The notes beneath the pieces were generated by a model. The model did no database searches, had not been told where the DNA came from, and saw only the letters and a program-made list of their open reading frames with translations. This document shows, piece by piece, positions 1 through 10,463 of a stretch of 21,318 bases of DNA; the first letter of the stretch is position 1, and every line of letters begins with the position of its first letter. The DNA is from Flavobacterium sp. GTDB taxonomy: Bacteria; Bacteroidota; Bacteroidia; Flavobacteriales; Flavobacteriaceae. The stretch covers positions 1 to 21,318 of the forward strand of contig JAAURU010000011.1 of NCBI GenBank assembly GCA_012032075.1. Reading direction: 5' to 3'. Made by a program: the position numbers and the translations under genes.

Positions 1-3000
1 ATACTTAAAACGGGTACATACGGACAAACTGGATCTACTTATGAAACAGAAAATTTTCTAATGTGAAAATTTCCTATTTAACACATGGATGGGGCTACAA
101 TACTTATTTTAAAGTTGAATACCCTAATGGAAATGTAGCATATTATGGTTATATAGAAAATGGAAGTTCAGAAATATCATTAATAGAATGGCCAATCACA
201 AAGATGGGAAAACCCGCAAGGATTAAAAATAGCTTATGAATATTATCCTTCAAGTTTTTTAAATGAGTGGAATGTATTAGTGAAAGCCATAAAATATGGT
301 AGTGATACAAATGAAGGTATAAATAAAGTTGAATTTATTTATAAAGATAAGATTAGACAAGATAGTTATTATGTTTGGGGTAGCGAACGTAAAAGAAATA
401 AAGTTTTAAGCGAAATAAAAGTGGTTGGAAATGGAATACCATTCAGGAACTATTATTTAACTCATGATTTAACTTCAACAGGGTATGAAAGATTAAAAAG
501 TTTTCAAGAAAAAACGGGTGATAATACTAAAAATTTAAATCCTATAACTTTTAATTATAATCAAAATCAAACTAGTATAAATCAACAAATTAGTTATAGT
601 AGTAAAGGAGCTAATTTTTTATATGATAGCCTAAATACAAACATCATTAAAGGGGATTTTAACGGTGATGGAGAAATTGAATTTGTTACAGATTTTAATA
701 CTAGGATGCGTATTTATAAAATTAATAGTCAAAACAATCAACTTACTGAATTATACTCAGATTTAAATCAATCCTTTCGTGCATTTCATAATGTTTCTAT
801 AAAAACTTTAGATAATAATAAATTTTTTAATAAAGATTACTTTTTAAAAGGTGGTGGTGTTGAATTTATAAATGGTGAAAGTTATGAAAAACTAAAAGTT
901 GCTTCTTTTAATTCTATAACGAATTCTATAGATATTTTATTTGAGAAAAAATAAATACATTAGGTTCGGCTTTTGGGACAAGTAATATTTATTCAGAACT
1001 TAGTCAATATGGACAAAAATACGAATATTATCTATATGGCGATTTTGATGGTGACAAGATTACAGATGTAGTTAAAGTCAAGGCTCAAGGAGGAATAGCG
1101 AAAACTACTTTTTGTAGTTTAAATCCAAATTTAAGCGTTTTCAGCAGTGATTCAGGAACAATTAATGTAGGAGTTTCTAGTTATGTTTTTTTACCTAACA
1201 ATTATAATGGCAACTTAACCATTACAGGAAATTCTTTAATCAAAGAGGGAGATTATGATGGAGATGGAAAAACAGATTTGTTTTTATTTAAAGGTGCGCC
1301 TTACAATAAAATTGAAATTTATTCACTAATAAATAACTCATTTACTTTAGTTAATTCATTTAATTATATATTGCCTTCAAATATTGAAGACAAATTTTAT
1401 AGAACAAATTACATACCGGGTTCTGTTAAATATAAAATTATTTTAAGTGATTTTAATGGAGATGGTAAATGTGACGTTTTTTTACCAACAGATGGAAAAA
1501 TATTAGTTGCTAATGGCTCATTAAACCAATGTTTTAAAGAAGAGTTCTTGCCCTCCACTTATAAAACCAGCTTCACCATATACAGATTCCTATTTCACAA
1601 CGGACATTGATGGAGATGGAAAAATAGATATTCTTAGAATGAATCCGGTTTTAGAGTCTGAAAGTTATACTTCCTACCCACAAGTTCAAGTTGGCACTAC
1701 AAGTAATGGGCAACCAGTATATCAAGCAGTAACCTATAATGGATATCGCTATAATTATGGAATAACAATTAACTTATATCGTAAAACAAATTTTTCTAGG
1801 CAATGGGAAAATATTAATTATAGTCAAATATTTAAAAGACAATTTGGAGGTGCAGACACTAACACAACTGATGATAATAGATTTCATCAATTAATGCTTC
1901 CATTATTTGTAAGAAAAAAGAGTTCTAACATTGTAAATAATGAACTTGCTGTACTAGGACTAGATGGAATTACTTACATTAATTTTAATAAACATTTGAA
2001 TGATCAAAATTTAATAAGTACAATTGACCAAGGGAATGGATTTCAATACGCAATATTTTATAATTCACTGCAAAGTGGAAATGGCACTTACACAAAAAGT
2101 AATTCATTTGAAGATTATCCATATTATAATTTGCTTGAGGGTAAAGAAAACAAAGTGGTTTCAGAAATAAGAGAAACTTTTAATGGTTTTACAAAGAGAA
2201 AATTATTTAAATATTATGGAGCAGTTTTTGATTTGTCTGGTAGAGGTGTAAATGGTTTTCAATCTACCTTACAAACCGATTGGTTTATAAATTCATCAGA
2301 AATAATTTCGAACTGTAGGAAATTTGATTTTAGTAAAAGAGGAGCTCCTGTTGAATCATTCTCATTAACGGGTTTAGCCGAGCCTACTATTTTATATAAT
2401 AATGTAAGTCCATTTATTAGTAGAAGTTTAATTACTTATAATAATCAAGATACTGCTTACACTAATCCATTACTGCCAAATAAAGTTTTTAAACTTTTTC
2501 AAACAAAAGAACATAACTACAATGTATTGACTTCTGTAAATACTATTACAGATGTTATCTACAATGCTAATAAAAATCCAATTCAATCTACAATAATTAC
2601 AAAAAAAGGAACAATAACTGAGCAAACAGTTGTAAATACAATAGAATATGATACTCCAATTGTAGCTCCCTATATAATTGATAGAATAAATAAGAAAACA
2701 ACCACTACAACTATTTTTCCTAGTATGGATGTTTCAACTGGAGAGGAAATATACTCCTATGATCCTAACAAAGTTAACCTAGTAAAGGAAATTAAAAAAA
2801 GAGTCACTAATTCAGGTTTGACAAGTGAGTATATAACAGAAAGTAATGAGTATGACAACTATGGTAATGTTATTCAAAATAAAATTTCTGCCCCTGGCTT
2901 AGCAGATAGAATTTCAAAGTTTGAGTATGATACTGCAACACATCGTTTTCTAACAAAAAAAATTGGAATAGATAATTTAGTTACAGAATATACTTACAAT

Positions 3001-6000
3001 ATGAGTACTGGTTCTTTGTTAACTGAAAAATTAGCTTCAAATGCTGGTGCCACTTTACTTACCACCTATAATTATGATAAGTGGGAAAAATTAACAAATA
3101 CAATAGACTATTTAGGTAATATTGAAAGCTATAGTTACTCAAATATTAATTCAGGAGTATTGCAAACTGTAACTAGACAAGATGGTAGTAGTGAAAAAAT
3201 TATTTTCGACAAATTAGGTAGAAAAATACATGAAGGAGTTAAGTTAATTGATGGTAAATGGTCAGTTAAATCTACAAAATATAATATCAATGACCAACCC
3301 GTTATTATAACACAACCTTATTTTTCTAATGAGTCCTATAAAGTTTGGGATGAAATGCAATATGATATTTACGGGAGGTTAAAACAAACAAATCATTTAA
3401 AGAGTTATTCTAATGCAGGAAAAGTTACTACATATAATTATACAGGCTTAATAACAACAGAAAATGATGGGCAAAAAAGTAAAGTAAGTACTAAAAATGC
3501 TTTGGATCAGGTACTTAAAATAGAAGAATCTTCAGGTGTACAAATTAATTATAGTTATTATGCAAATGGTAGTCTAAAAACTACACAATCTAGTGGTGCG
3601 ACAACTACGATTTTACAAGATGCTTACGGCAGAAAAAAATCTTTAATTGATCCATCTGCAGGAACTTATAATTATACTTATAATAATTTTGGAGAATTAA
3701 AAACAGAAGAAGTAGTAGGAAAAGGTATTACAGAATATGATTTAAATGACTATGGTCAAGTTTTAGAAAAAAGAATAAAGGAAAACTATATATTAACGGC
3801 TAAGACTAATTATAATTATAATCCTTCTACAAAATTATTAGACAGTCAAAGTTTTAATGACTATACAAATGCAAATAGTATCAATTATCAATATGCTTAT
3901 GACAGTTATAGAAGGTTGGTTTCGCAAAAAGAAATTGGTTTACAAGCAAAATACGAGCGCATTTTTGAATATGATGGTTTTGGAAGAAAAGAGAACGAAC
4001 AATATTCAGCAACCAATATGTCAGATGGAAAAAAATCTGAAAAATGGATTAAAAATAGTTACAAAAATGGTAGTAAATGGAAAATTCATGACATGCCTTT
4101 TTATGGAACTGCTGGTACAGTGCTTTGGGAAGCTAATAGTACCACTCCAAACGGGGAGATTATTAGTGCAAAATTAGGAAATGGAACAGATATTTCTAAT
4201 ATATATGATGATTATGGATATCCTATTCAAATTAAGCACGATAGGCTTAATAGCAATATAATGACATTGACTAATGAATTTGACCCTATATATGGTAATT
4301 TAAAAAAGCGAACTAATTCAATGTTTGGTTGGTCTGAGGATTTAAGTTATGACCTTCTAGATCGTTTAAAAACATGGAAAGACGCTAGTGGTACTCAAAC
4401 TCAAGCTTATAATGATAATGGAACTATTTCCTCTAATAAAGTAGGAAATTACGCTTATACGATTTCTGGGAAACCTTATCAGGTTTCAACGGTTACTACT
4501 GCAATTCCATCTGCAACATTTGATTATTATAATTCAAGGGAGCAAAATATAACGTATAATTTATTTAAAAGTCCTAACACTATTAAAGAATTCAATATTG
4601 AAAATATTGATTTTGAATACAATGCTTTTAATGGAAGAACAACCATGTATTATGGAGGTTTACAGCCTTTAAAACAAGACAGACCCTATCGTAAGTTTTA
4701 TTCTTCTGATGGTTTTATGGAGATAAAGCGAAACCTTACTAATAATACAGTTGAGTTTATTACTTACATTGGTGGAGATGGTTACACTGCTCCAGTGGTA
4801 TTAAGAAGTAATGGTCAATTTAAAGAATATTTGTATTTGCATCGAGATTACCAAGGCACAATTTTAAGCATAACAAATGGCAATGGCATTACATTAGAAA
4901 AAAGACTTTTTGATGTTTGGGGTTCTTTGATAGCATATGCAAATAGTAGTGGTGTTACTACAGTTCCTACTGTAAGTACAGGAATGTTTTTAGATAGAGG
5001 TTATACAGGTCACGAACATTTGTTAGGTGTTAATATTATTAACATGAATGGAAGAATTTATGATGACAAATTGCATCGTTTTTTTCAACCTGACAATAAT
5101 ATTCAAGATCCTTTTAATTCGCAAAATCTTAATCGATATGCTTATGTGATGAACAATCCAACAAAGTATGTTGATACTAGTGGTGAGTTATGGGAATGGA
5201 TAGTAGGTACGATATTTAGCTCCTATGCTAGCGGTGTTAGATCTAGTGGAGGTGAGTTAAATCCATTACAATGGAGTTCAGAATCTTGGACTAATGCAGC
5301 TTTAAGTGGAACTTCGTTTGGAGTTTCAGTTGCAGCAACTAATTATTCAAACAATTATATTGAGAATTATGGTAGTCAATCTAGTATTACTGGAGTTGAG
5401 CAACCTAATTTTTCAGCATTTAATACTAATAATATTGAAGCTCATAAATATGTACAAGTACCCTATAATCAAGAAGCTTGGGGATATGCACTTGTGGGTA
5501 CAGGTGCGTTACTCGCAGATAATGTTACTGGTATTGGATTTGTTGATGACGTATTAATTCCAGTTGTATGGGGAGGTGCAGCGGCTTACTGGACTATTCA
5601 AAATATTCCTGCAATTGTTGGTAGTGCCGTTGGTGCTTATGAATATATTGAAAACTCAGTGATAACATTAAAACGTGATTTAGAAATTAAAACGATTTTA
5701 GATAGAGCGCTTGATGGACCACCAGGATATCAATATGCCTTAATTGCAAATTCTTCGGGTTATTATCCAATTATGTCTAGAGGTTCTAGCACTCCAACAG
5801 GCGCAATGTATTTAAACGCTGGTGATGTTTGGAAATATGGACAAACAACTTCAGGGAGTAGGTATTCGGATGCTTATAAAGCTGGTATAGGAACGGCCGG
5901 TGTTACCGAAGTACAACAATTTTATGGTACACAAAAGCAAATATTGATTGCCGAGAAATTAATGATATATAACTATTATTACCAAAATGGTCATTTACCA

Positions 6001-6024
6001 CCTGGGAATAAAATATTTAGATAA
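1..6024 (+). CDS. Giant FG-GAP/RHS (YD-repeat) polymorphic toxin, 5' end outside window, frame-broken near its start
   Basis: This is the C-terminal part of a very large RHS-type toxin shell protein. About 2,000 codons are visible and the N-terminus lies outside the window. The first 1.6 kb carries at least five FG-GAP/VCBS-like DxDxDG motifs, for example GDFNGDGE near 655, GDFDGDK near 1041, GDYDGDGKTD near 1250, SDFNGDGKCD near 1448 and DIDGDGKID near 1608, as in SpvB/TcB-like proteins. YD repeats follow from about 2800 to 4800 (such as YDNYGNV and YNYTYNNFGEL). The RHS core lies at about 4840-5190, with FDVWGS, GYTGHE, GRIYDD and NRYAYVMNNP, ending in VDTSG. From 5190 onward the sequence is a variable tip. 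The reading frame is unbroken from 1639 to 6024. Upstream it switches at about 58-66, 209-212, 946-951 (A6) and 1563-1566, and the four shifts sum to zero, so the same frame is restored. I infer sequencing indels rather than a dead gene. RHS shells are known to encapsulate a C-terminal toxin. Confidence 0.9.
5190..6021 (+). other. Variable C-terminal toxin tip of the RHS protein, probable GIY-YIG/URI-type nuclease
   Basis: This region is the roughly 277-residue tip after the RHS core. It starts with a linker and a Gly/Ala-rich hydrophobic segment (about 5480-5650). The last 95 or so residues hold the candidate catalytic domain. Two probable strands are visible (YALIANSSGYY, then DVWKYGQTT), followed by SRYS, a helix with IAEKLMI, and a terminal LPPGNK. 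That order of Y-x-YG, Arg, Glu and Asn matches the GIY-YIG (URI) nuclease layout, and URI domains are known RHS-associated toxin tips. Assignment is by motif order only. The first GIY strand is not canonical, so another small nuclease or deaminase-like fold remains possible. The tip ends 13 bases before the putative immunity gene, which is the usual toxin-immunity order. Confidence 0.5.
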
Positions 6025-6037
6025 AAACTATGTTTAT

Positions 6038-6499
6038 ATGAAATTTAAAATCAGTTTAACAATCGATGAAGAAGCTAACAACAAAGTTGGTTTGATTAAT
6101 TCGTTTTCTAAGTCTCTAGAGGATTATTTTATAGTTAAAAATTATGGATCTAGTATTGATGAAATTTTAATTGGGTTGACTTGTGTCAATATACCTGTGG
6201 GCTTTGAACATCTTTTTAAGATATACAAACCTTTGTATGTTGATTATAAAACAATTACAAATCAGCATACAGGAGAGCAGATTGAATTAAAAAAATATTT
6301 TAATTATTCAATAAGATTAAACAAAGAGTCATATAACGAATTTGTAAATAGATCTGATGATGATGGTAAAAAAATACTATCTCAACTATTTGTTGATTCA
6401 TTATCTAACCTAGATGCTTTACCTAAGAAAGTTAAAGACTTTAATAAAGAAAAATTTAAAAATGACATTGTTGAATTTTTAGAAAAGTATGCTGGTTAA
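6038..6499 (+). CDS. Putative immunity protein for the RHS toxin tip
   Basis: This gene encodes a 153-residue soluble protein with no signal peptide or membrane helix, beginning MKFKISLTIDEE. The same frame stays open back to 5987 inside the RHS gene. I chose the ATG at 6038 because it is the first one after the RHS stop (6022-6024), leaving a 13-base gap. The protein has mixed alpha/beta character with an acidic and lysine-rich C-terminal half (NRSDDDGKK, KKVKDFNKEKF). I do not recognise its family. Small size, cytoplasmic character and immediate position after a polymorphic RHS tip make a cognate immunity protein the best inference: it would bind and neutralise the tip in the producing cell. 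The frame is intact, unlike the gene downstream. Confidence 0.65.
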   Translation: MKFKISLTIDEEANNKVGLINSFSKSLEDYFIVKNYGSSIDEILIGLTCVNIPVGFEHLFKIYKPLYVDYKTITNQHTGEQIELKKYFNYSIRLNKESYNEFVNRSDDDGKKILSQLFVDSLSNLDALPKKVKDFNKEKFKNDIVEFLEKYAG

Positions 6500-6530
6500 T
6501 TAAAAATGTATTTTTTTACATGATAATTAA
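6496..6530. repeat. AT-only imperfect inverted repeat between immunity gene and next ORF
   Basis: The outer arms are ttaatta (6496-6502) and taattaa (6524-6530). The inner arms are atgta (6506-6510) and tacat (6517-6521), with a T-rich loop. The left arm overlaps the stop codon of the preceding gene. The stem has almost no G-C pairs, so it would be a weak terminator or an RNA-stability element at best. Confidence 0.3.
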
Positions 6531-6550
6531 TGATTTTTAAGCAGATAGAT

Positions 6551-7029
6551 ATGTCAAAAAAAGAAAATTATACTGAATTAGCAAATGCTATTTGTAAAGC
6601 AACAGAGATAGCAATTAATCAATTAAAATTATCCGACAAAAAATTGGAATAATGAAGAAACAAAGAAAAAAGGGATTGATTTTTATATTAAATGCCGAAA
6701 CTTAATTGAAAATGCTCAACCTAGTTTTCAAAACTTATCAAGTCTAAAGCATGATTATATTGCTATATTTACTTATTTTCAAGAGTCAACAGGTGAGAAT
6801 GTTGAAGAATTTTGGAAAAAAACAAAAGAAAATAATTTACCTTTTAGTAGAGAGAATAAGCTAGCAAAAACTAAAACGTAAAAAGATAAAAGATGATGTA
6901 GAGTATGATTTTGTCATAGATGTTTTAGTTTCTTACCAACAAGAAGGATTAATTACTGATGATGAAGTAGTATTGATAAATACATATATAGGAGATTTTG
7001 AAGCAAGAAGTAAGAAAAAAAGAAGATGA
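6551..7029 (+). CDS. Small hypothetical protein, possible second immunity or accessory protein, frame-broken
   Basis: The ATG at 6551 starts MSKKENYTELANAICKATEI. Reading continues to a TGA at 7027-7029 only if two A-run shifts are corrected, at 6638-6643 and 6866-6870. Each behaves as one extra A. Removing both gives 477 bases, exactly 158 codons plus stop. The corrected protein is soluble and helical, with NWNNEETKKKGIDFYIKCRN in the middle and YDFVIDVLVSYQQEGLIT near the end, and a basic tail (SKKKRR). I do not recognise the family. It sits 51 bases after the probable immunity gene, where RHS loci often keep extra or orphan immunity genes. No fragment has a better start, and coding signal is continuous across both breaks, so I treat it as one gene. 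Confidence 0.55.
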
Positions 7030-7084
7030 ATAACAAAGGTTTAAAAACAATAATCTTAATATATCTATTGCAAAAACTAAAAGA

Positions 7085-10000
7085 ATGAAAACAAGTAATT
7101 TCTTTTTTCTTATATATATTTTACTTATTCAATCACTAGCTTTTTCTCAGCAAGAAGCGAGTGTATGGTATTTTGGACAAAATGCAGGGATAAAATTTGA
7201 AAGCAATGGAACAATCACCACTCTTACTGATGGTCAATTAAGTACTGCTGAAGGTTGTGCTACATTAGCAGACGCAAATGGCAACTTATTGCTTTATACT
7301 GATGGTATCACGGTATGGAATAGAAATCACGGTATTATGCCAAATGGAACAGGTCTATTAGGAGATTCTTCGAGTACACAATCAGCTACAATAGTACCTA
7401 TGCCAGGTTCGAATACTCTGTTTTATGTTTTTACCTTAGATGCATATGCAGAGACTAATGGTTTCAGGTATTCTATCGTAGATATGTCTTTAGATGGAGG
7501 TAATGGTGCTGTTACTAGTTCTAAAAATGTATTGATTTATAGTCCTACTTGCGAAAAATTAGCTATTGTAAGACATGCAAACAATCTTGATTATTGGATA
7601 GTAACTCATGGGTGGGAAAATAGTACTTTTTACAGTCATTTATTGAGTAGTACAGGATTAAGTAATGCACCAGTTATCACTAATATAGGAGAAGTTGTAA
7701 ATGGAGTTACAGATAATACATGGGGATATATGAAAATCTCTCCAAATGGAAATAAACTTGTAATTTGTAATTCTTCCATTAATGCTGAATTATTTGATTT
7801 TGATATAAATACAGGAATACTTTCAAACCCTTTAGTTTTACATGTTCCTATTAATGGTTTTGTTTATGGAGCAGAATTTTCCCCGAATAGTAATATATTA
7901 TACCTTTCAATAATTACTTATAACCCATATCCAGTAATTAATCAATATGACTTAAATTCTAATAACATACCCTCAACTGAAACAACAATTTATTCAAGTA
8001 GTACCTACATAGCAACTGCGTTACAATTAGGACCAAATAATAAATTATATTTTGGTGAATTTTATGAGCCTTTTTTAGGTGTGATTAATGATCCTAACGA
8101 AATTGGGGTTTCTTGTAATCCACAAATAAATGCGGTTAATCTTTTAGGTAGAGATTGCGAACTAGGCTTACCACCGTTTGTCTCCTCCTTTTTCTTCACA
8201 CCAGCTATACAATTTGATAACAGTTGTACTGGTGAAAATATCCAATTTCAATTTAATAGTAGTCAGCCAGTTTTAAGTACTAGTTGGAATTTTGGAGATG
8301 GTACTACCTCTAATGCAATTTCTCCTTCTCATACATATTCTATTGCTGGAGATTATACAGTTTCTGTTCAAGTTACTACTCCTTTAGGTGTAGGAACCAA
8401 TACTAGAAATATAGCCATTTTACCAAAGCCAATATTGCTTCAAAATACAGTTTCCTTAAAACAATGCGATGACGATAATGATGGATTTAGTGCTTTTAAT
8501 TTAACAGAAGCAAATTCATTATTAGTCAATGACCCAACAGGACTAGTTTTTACTTATTATGAAACACTTGTAGAAGCTGAAAATAACACAAATCCTATTT
8601 CAAATCCAATTGCCTATACAAATCAAACGGTAAGTATTGATCAACTATTTGTTCGCATAACAAATAGTTATGGTTGTGCTAGTATTGCTACCTTAAATTT
8701 AATCATTTCTACTACCCAAATTTCAAACACTATACAAGAAACGTTTACAGTATGTGATGATGATGCTTCAGGTTCTACTACAGATGGCATTGCAACTTTT
8801 GATTTTAGTAGTGCCAATGCACAAATTGTAGCACAATACCCAAGTGGTCAATTATTGGATATTACTTATTACAGAAACCTAGCAGATGCTTTAGCCGAAC
8901 AAAATGCAATTGCGGATATTTCTAATTATACGAATATTGGTTATCCAAACGCGCAAAACATTTATGTTAGAGTCGATAGTCGGTTAAACAATGAATGTTT
9001 AGGTCTAGGACATCATATTACATTGCATGTAGAACGTGTTCCAATAGTACAATCTCAAAGTTATAATCATTGTGATGACGACCAAGATGGTTTGTATGCT
9101 TTTGACACTACTACTTTACAAAGTGATTTATTGAATGGACTAATTAATGTTACAGTTAGTTATTTTGATATTACAGGTAACCCAATAGCAATGACGAATC
9201 CTTTTGTTACTTCTTCACAAGTTTTGACTGTTAGAGTTAGTAACAATACAAATACGGCTTGTTATTATGAAACAACGGTTACTTTTACAGTTGATGATTT
9301 ACCAGAAGCTTTTGCAATACCAGCAAATTTAACAACGGTTTGTGATGATGAAGTAAATCCTAGTTTACAAAATGGTTTGTATGCTTTTGATACTTCTAGT
9401 TTTCAAAGTACTATTCTAGGTACTCAAACGGGAATGCAGGTTATGTATTATGATCCCAATGGAAATGCTTTATCAAGTCCTTTGCCAAATCCTTTTGTTT
9501 CTAGTACACAAAATATTTTGGTTGAAGTAATTAATCCAATCAATACAACTTGTACAGCTACAATAACGATTCCTTTTGTAGTGCTTCCTGTTCCAGAAAT
9601 TGAATTGCAAGGTGATGGATTAGTGTGTAGCGATAATACTACTTTTACGCTTGATATTGATGCTGGTTTACTTGATTCAACTACACTTAATAATTATACT
9701 TATCAATGGTATTTAAATGGTGTTTTATTAGTAAACGAAACGAATTATGATCTAACTGTAAATACAGAAGGTGTTTATACTGTAACAGTAACAAATACAA
9801 ACAACTGTTCTAAGATGAGAACTATTACCGTTACAGCTTCTGATGTAGCAACCATTACAGAAGTTGAGATTACTGACTTTTCTGATAACAATTCTATTGT
9901 GATTTCAGTTGATGGTGGAGGTACTTATGAATATAGTTTAGATAATAGTACTTATCAAACCTCAAACGTATTTACCAATTTAGAAGCAGGAATTTATACT

Positions 10001-10318
10001 GTTTATGTGAATGATATTTATGGTTGTGGGATTACTACTGAGGAAATTAGTATTTTGGGAATTCCAAAATTCTTTACTCCAAATGGTGATGGATTTAACG
10101 ATACTTGGAATATTCAAGGCGTTAATAATCAATCCAATGGAATTAGTACTATTTCTATTTTTGATCGATATGGAAAGCTTTTAAAGGAAATAAGTGCATT
10201 TGGTCAAGGTTGGGATGGATTATTTAATGGACAGGAAATGCCATCTACTGATTATTGGTATTCTGTTACATTAGAAAATGGAAAGGTAATAAAAGGGCAT
10301 TTTACTCTGAAAAGGTAG
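7085..10318 (+). CDS. T9SS type-B secreted surface protein with N-terminal propeller-like region, PKD domain and Cys-Asp repeats
   Basis: This is a 1,077-residue intact secreted protein. Residues 1-22 are a signal peptide ending LAFSQ. Residues about 23-370 begin EASVWYFGQNAGIKF and hold DANGNLLLYTDGITVWNR, a beta-propeller-like region common in flavobacterial T9SS cargo. A PKD domain follows near residues 385-455 (SWNFGDGTT, HTYSIAGDYTVSV). Four repeat units then start at a conserved Cys followed by Asp residues, with cysteine codons at 8465, 8753, 9071 and 9341 (CDDDNDG, CDDDASG, CDDDQDG, CDDEVNP). The last 85 or so residues (from IPKFFTPNGDGFNDTWNI to GHFTLKR) are the gliding-motility-associated, type-B T9SS sorting domain. 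The protein should be exported by Sec, moved across the outer membrane by T9SS, and displayed or released. Its substrate or partner is unknown; an adhesin role is inferred. The start lies 55 bases after the preceding gene, and I see no clear promoter. Confidence 0.9.
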   Translation: MKTSNFFFLIYILLIQSLAFSQQEASVWYFGQNAGIKFESNGTITTLTDGQLSTAEGCATLADANGNLLLYTDGITVWNRNHGIMPNGTGLLGDSSSTQSATIVPMPGSNTLFYVFTLDAYAETNGFRYSIVDMSLDGGNGAVTSSKNVLIYSPTCEKLAIVRHANNLDYWIVTHGWENSTFYSHLLSSTGLSNAPVITNIGEVVNGVTDNTWGYMKISPNGNKLVICNSSINAELFDFDINTGILSNPLVLHVPINGFVYGAEFSPNSNILYLSIITYNPYPVINQYDLNSNNIPSTETTIYSSSTYIATALQLGPNNKLYFGEFYEPFLGVINDPNEIGVSCNPQINAVNLLGRDCELGLPPFVSSFFFTPAIQFDNSCTGENIQFQFNSSQPVLSTSWNFGDGTTSNAISPSHTYSIAGDYTVSVQVTTPLGVGTNTRNIAILPKPILLQNTVSLKQCDDDNDGFSAFNLTEANSLLVNDPTGLVFTYYETLVEAENNTNPISNPIAYTNQTVSIDQLFVRITNSYGCASIATLNLIISTTQISNTIQETFTVCDDDASGSTTDGIATFDFSSANAQIVAQYPSGQLLDITYYRNLADALAEQNAIADISNYTNIGYPNAQNIYVRVDSRLNNECLGLGHHITLHVERVPIVQSQSYNHCDDDQDGLYAFDTTTLQSDLLNGLINVTVSYFDITGNPIAMTNPFVTSSQVLTVRVSNNTNTACYYETTVTFTVDDLPEAFAIPANLTTVCDDEVNPSLQNGLYAFDTSSFQSTILGTQTGMQVMYYDPNGNALSSPLPNPFVSSTQNILVEVINPINTTCTATITIPFVVLPVPEIELQGDGLVCSDNTTFTLDIDAGLLDSTTLNNYTYQWYLNGVLLVNETNYDLTVNTEGVYTVTVTNTNNCSKMRTITVTASDVATITEVEITDFSDNNSIVISVDGGGTYEYSLDNSTYQTSNVFTNLEAGIYTVYVNDIYGCGITTEEISILGIPKFFTPNGDGFNDTWNIQGVNNQSNGISTISIFDRYGKLLKEISAFGQGWDGLFNGQEMPSTDYWYSVTLENGKVIKGHFTLKR

Positions 10319-10330
10319 TTCTTGAAAAGT

Positions 10331-10399
10331 AAAACAAACACAACCATCACTTCAACCCATAATAACATCACACCATCACAATTCAACCAATACTTCAAA
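10331..10399 (+). other. 69-base G-free, C-rich tract just after the T9SS gene (rut-like?)
   Basis: No G occurs on the + strand for 69 bases, while about one third of the bases are C, far more than surrounding AT-rich DNA. It begins 12 bases after the stop of the T9SS protein gene. C-rich, G-poor RNA after a gene is the known character of Rho-loading (rut) sites, so a Rho-dependent termination aid is one reading. The tract also lies in a 36-codon open stretch that continues in frame after the stop and ends at 10429, so it could instead be a gene remnant. Confidence 0.35.
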
Positions 10400-10463
10400 G
10401 AAGAAGGTTTTGTGAAAATAAGCAATTAATTTGTGATGAATTATACAATATATTCTATATAAA

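Noticed and set aside
1..1640. Treating the RHS N-terminal part as several separate small genes
   Set aside because: The fragments carry the same FG-GAP motif series with continuous coding across each break, and the shifts sum to zero into the long RHS frame.
3857..4177. 106-codon + strand ORF inside the RHS gene
   Set aside because: It overlaps the clearly coding YD-repeat frame and has no independent features.
5306..5557. 83-codon Leu/Ile-rich ORF inside the RHS tip region
   Set aside because: It is an out-of-frame product of the hydrophobic tip coding sequence.
7026..7088. A 20-codon ORF (MNNKGLKTIILIYLLQKLKE) overlapping the stop before it and the start after it by ATGA
   Set aside because: It is too short, and its hydrophobic stretch probably reflects AT-rich composition. 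It could be a trace of a lost signal peptide, but nothing supports translation.
8440..9600. Possible CRISPR-like or DNA-level tandem repeat in the T9SS gene
   Set aside because: Similarity is at protein level only, spacing varies (288, 318 and 270 bases), and DNA copies are divergent.
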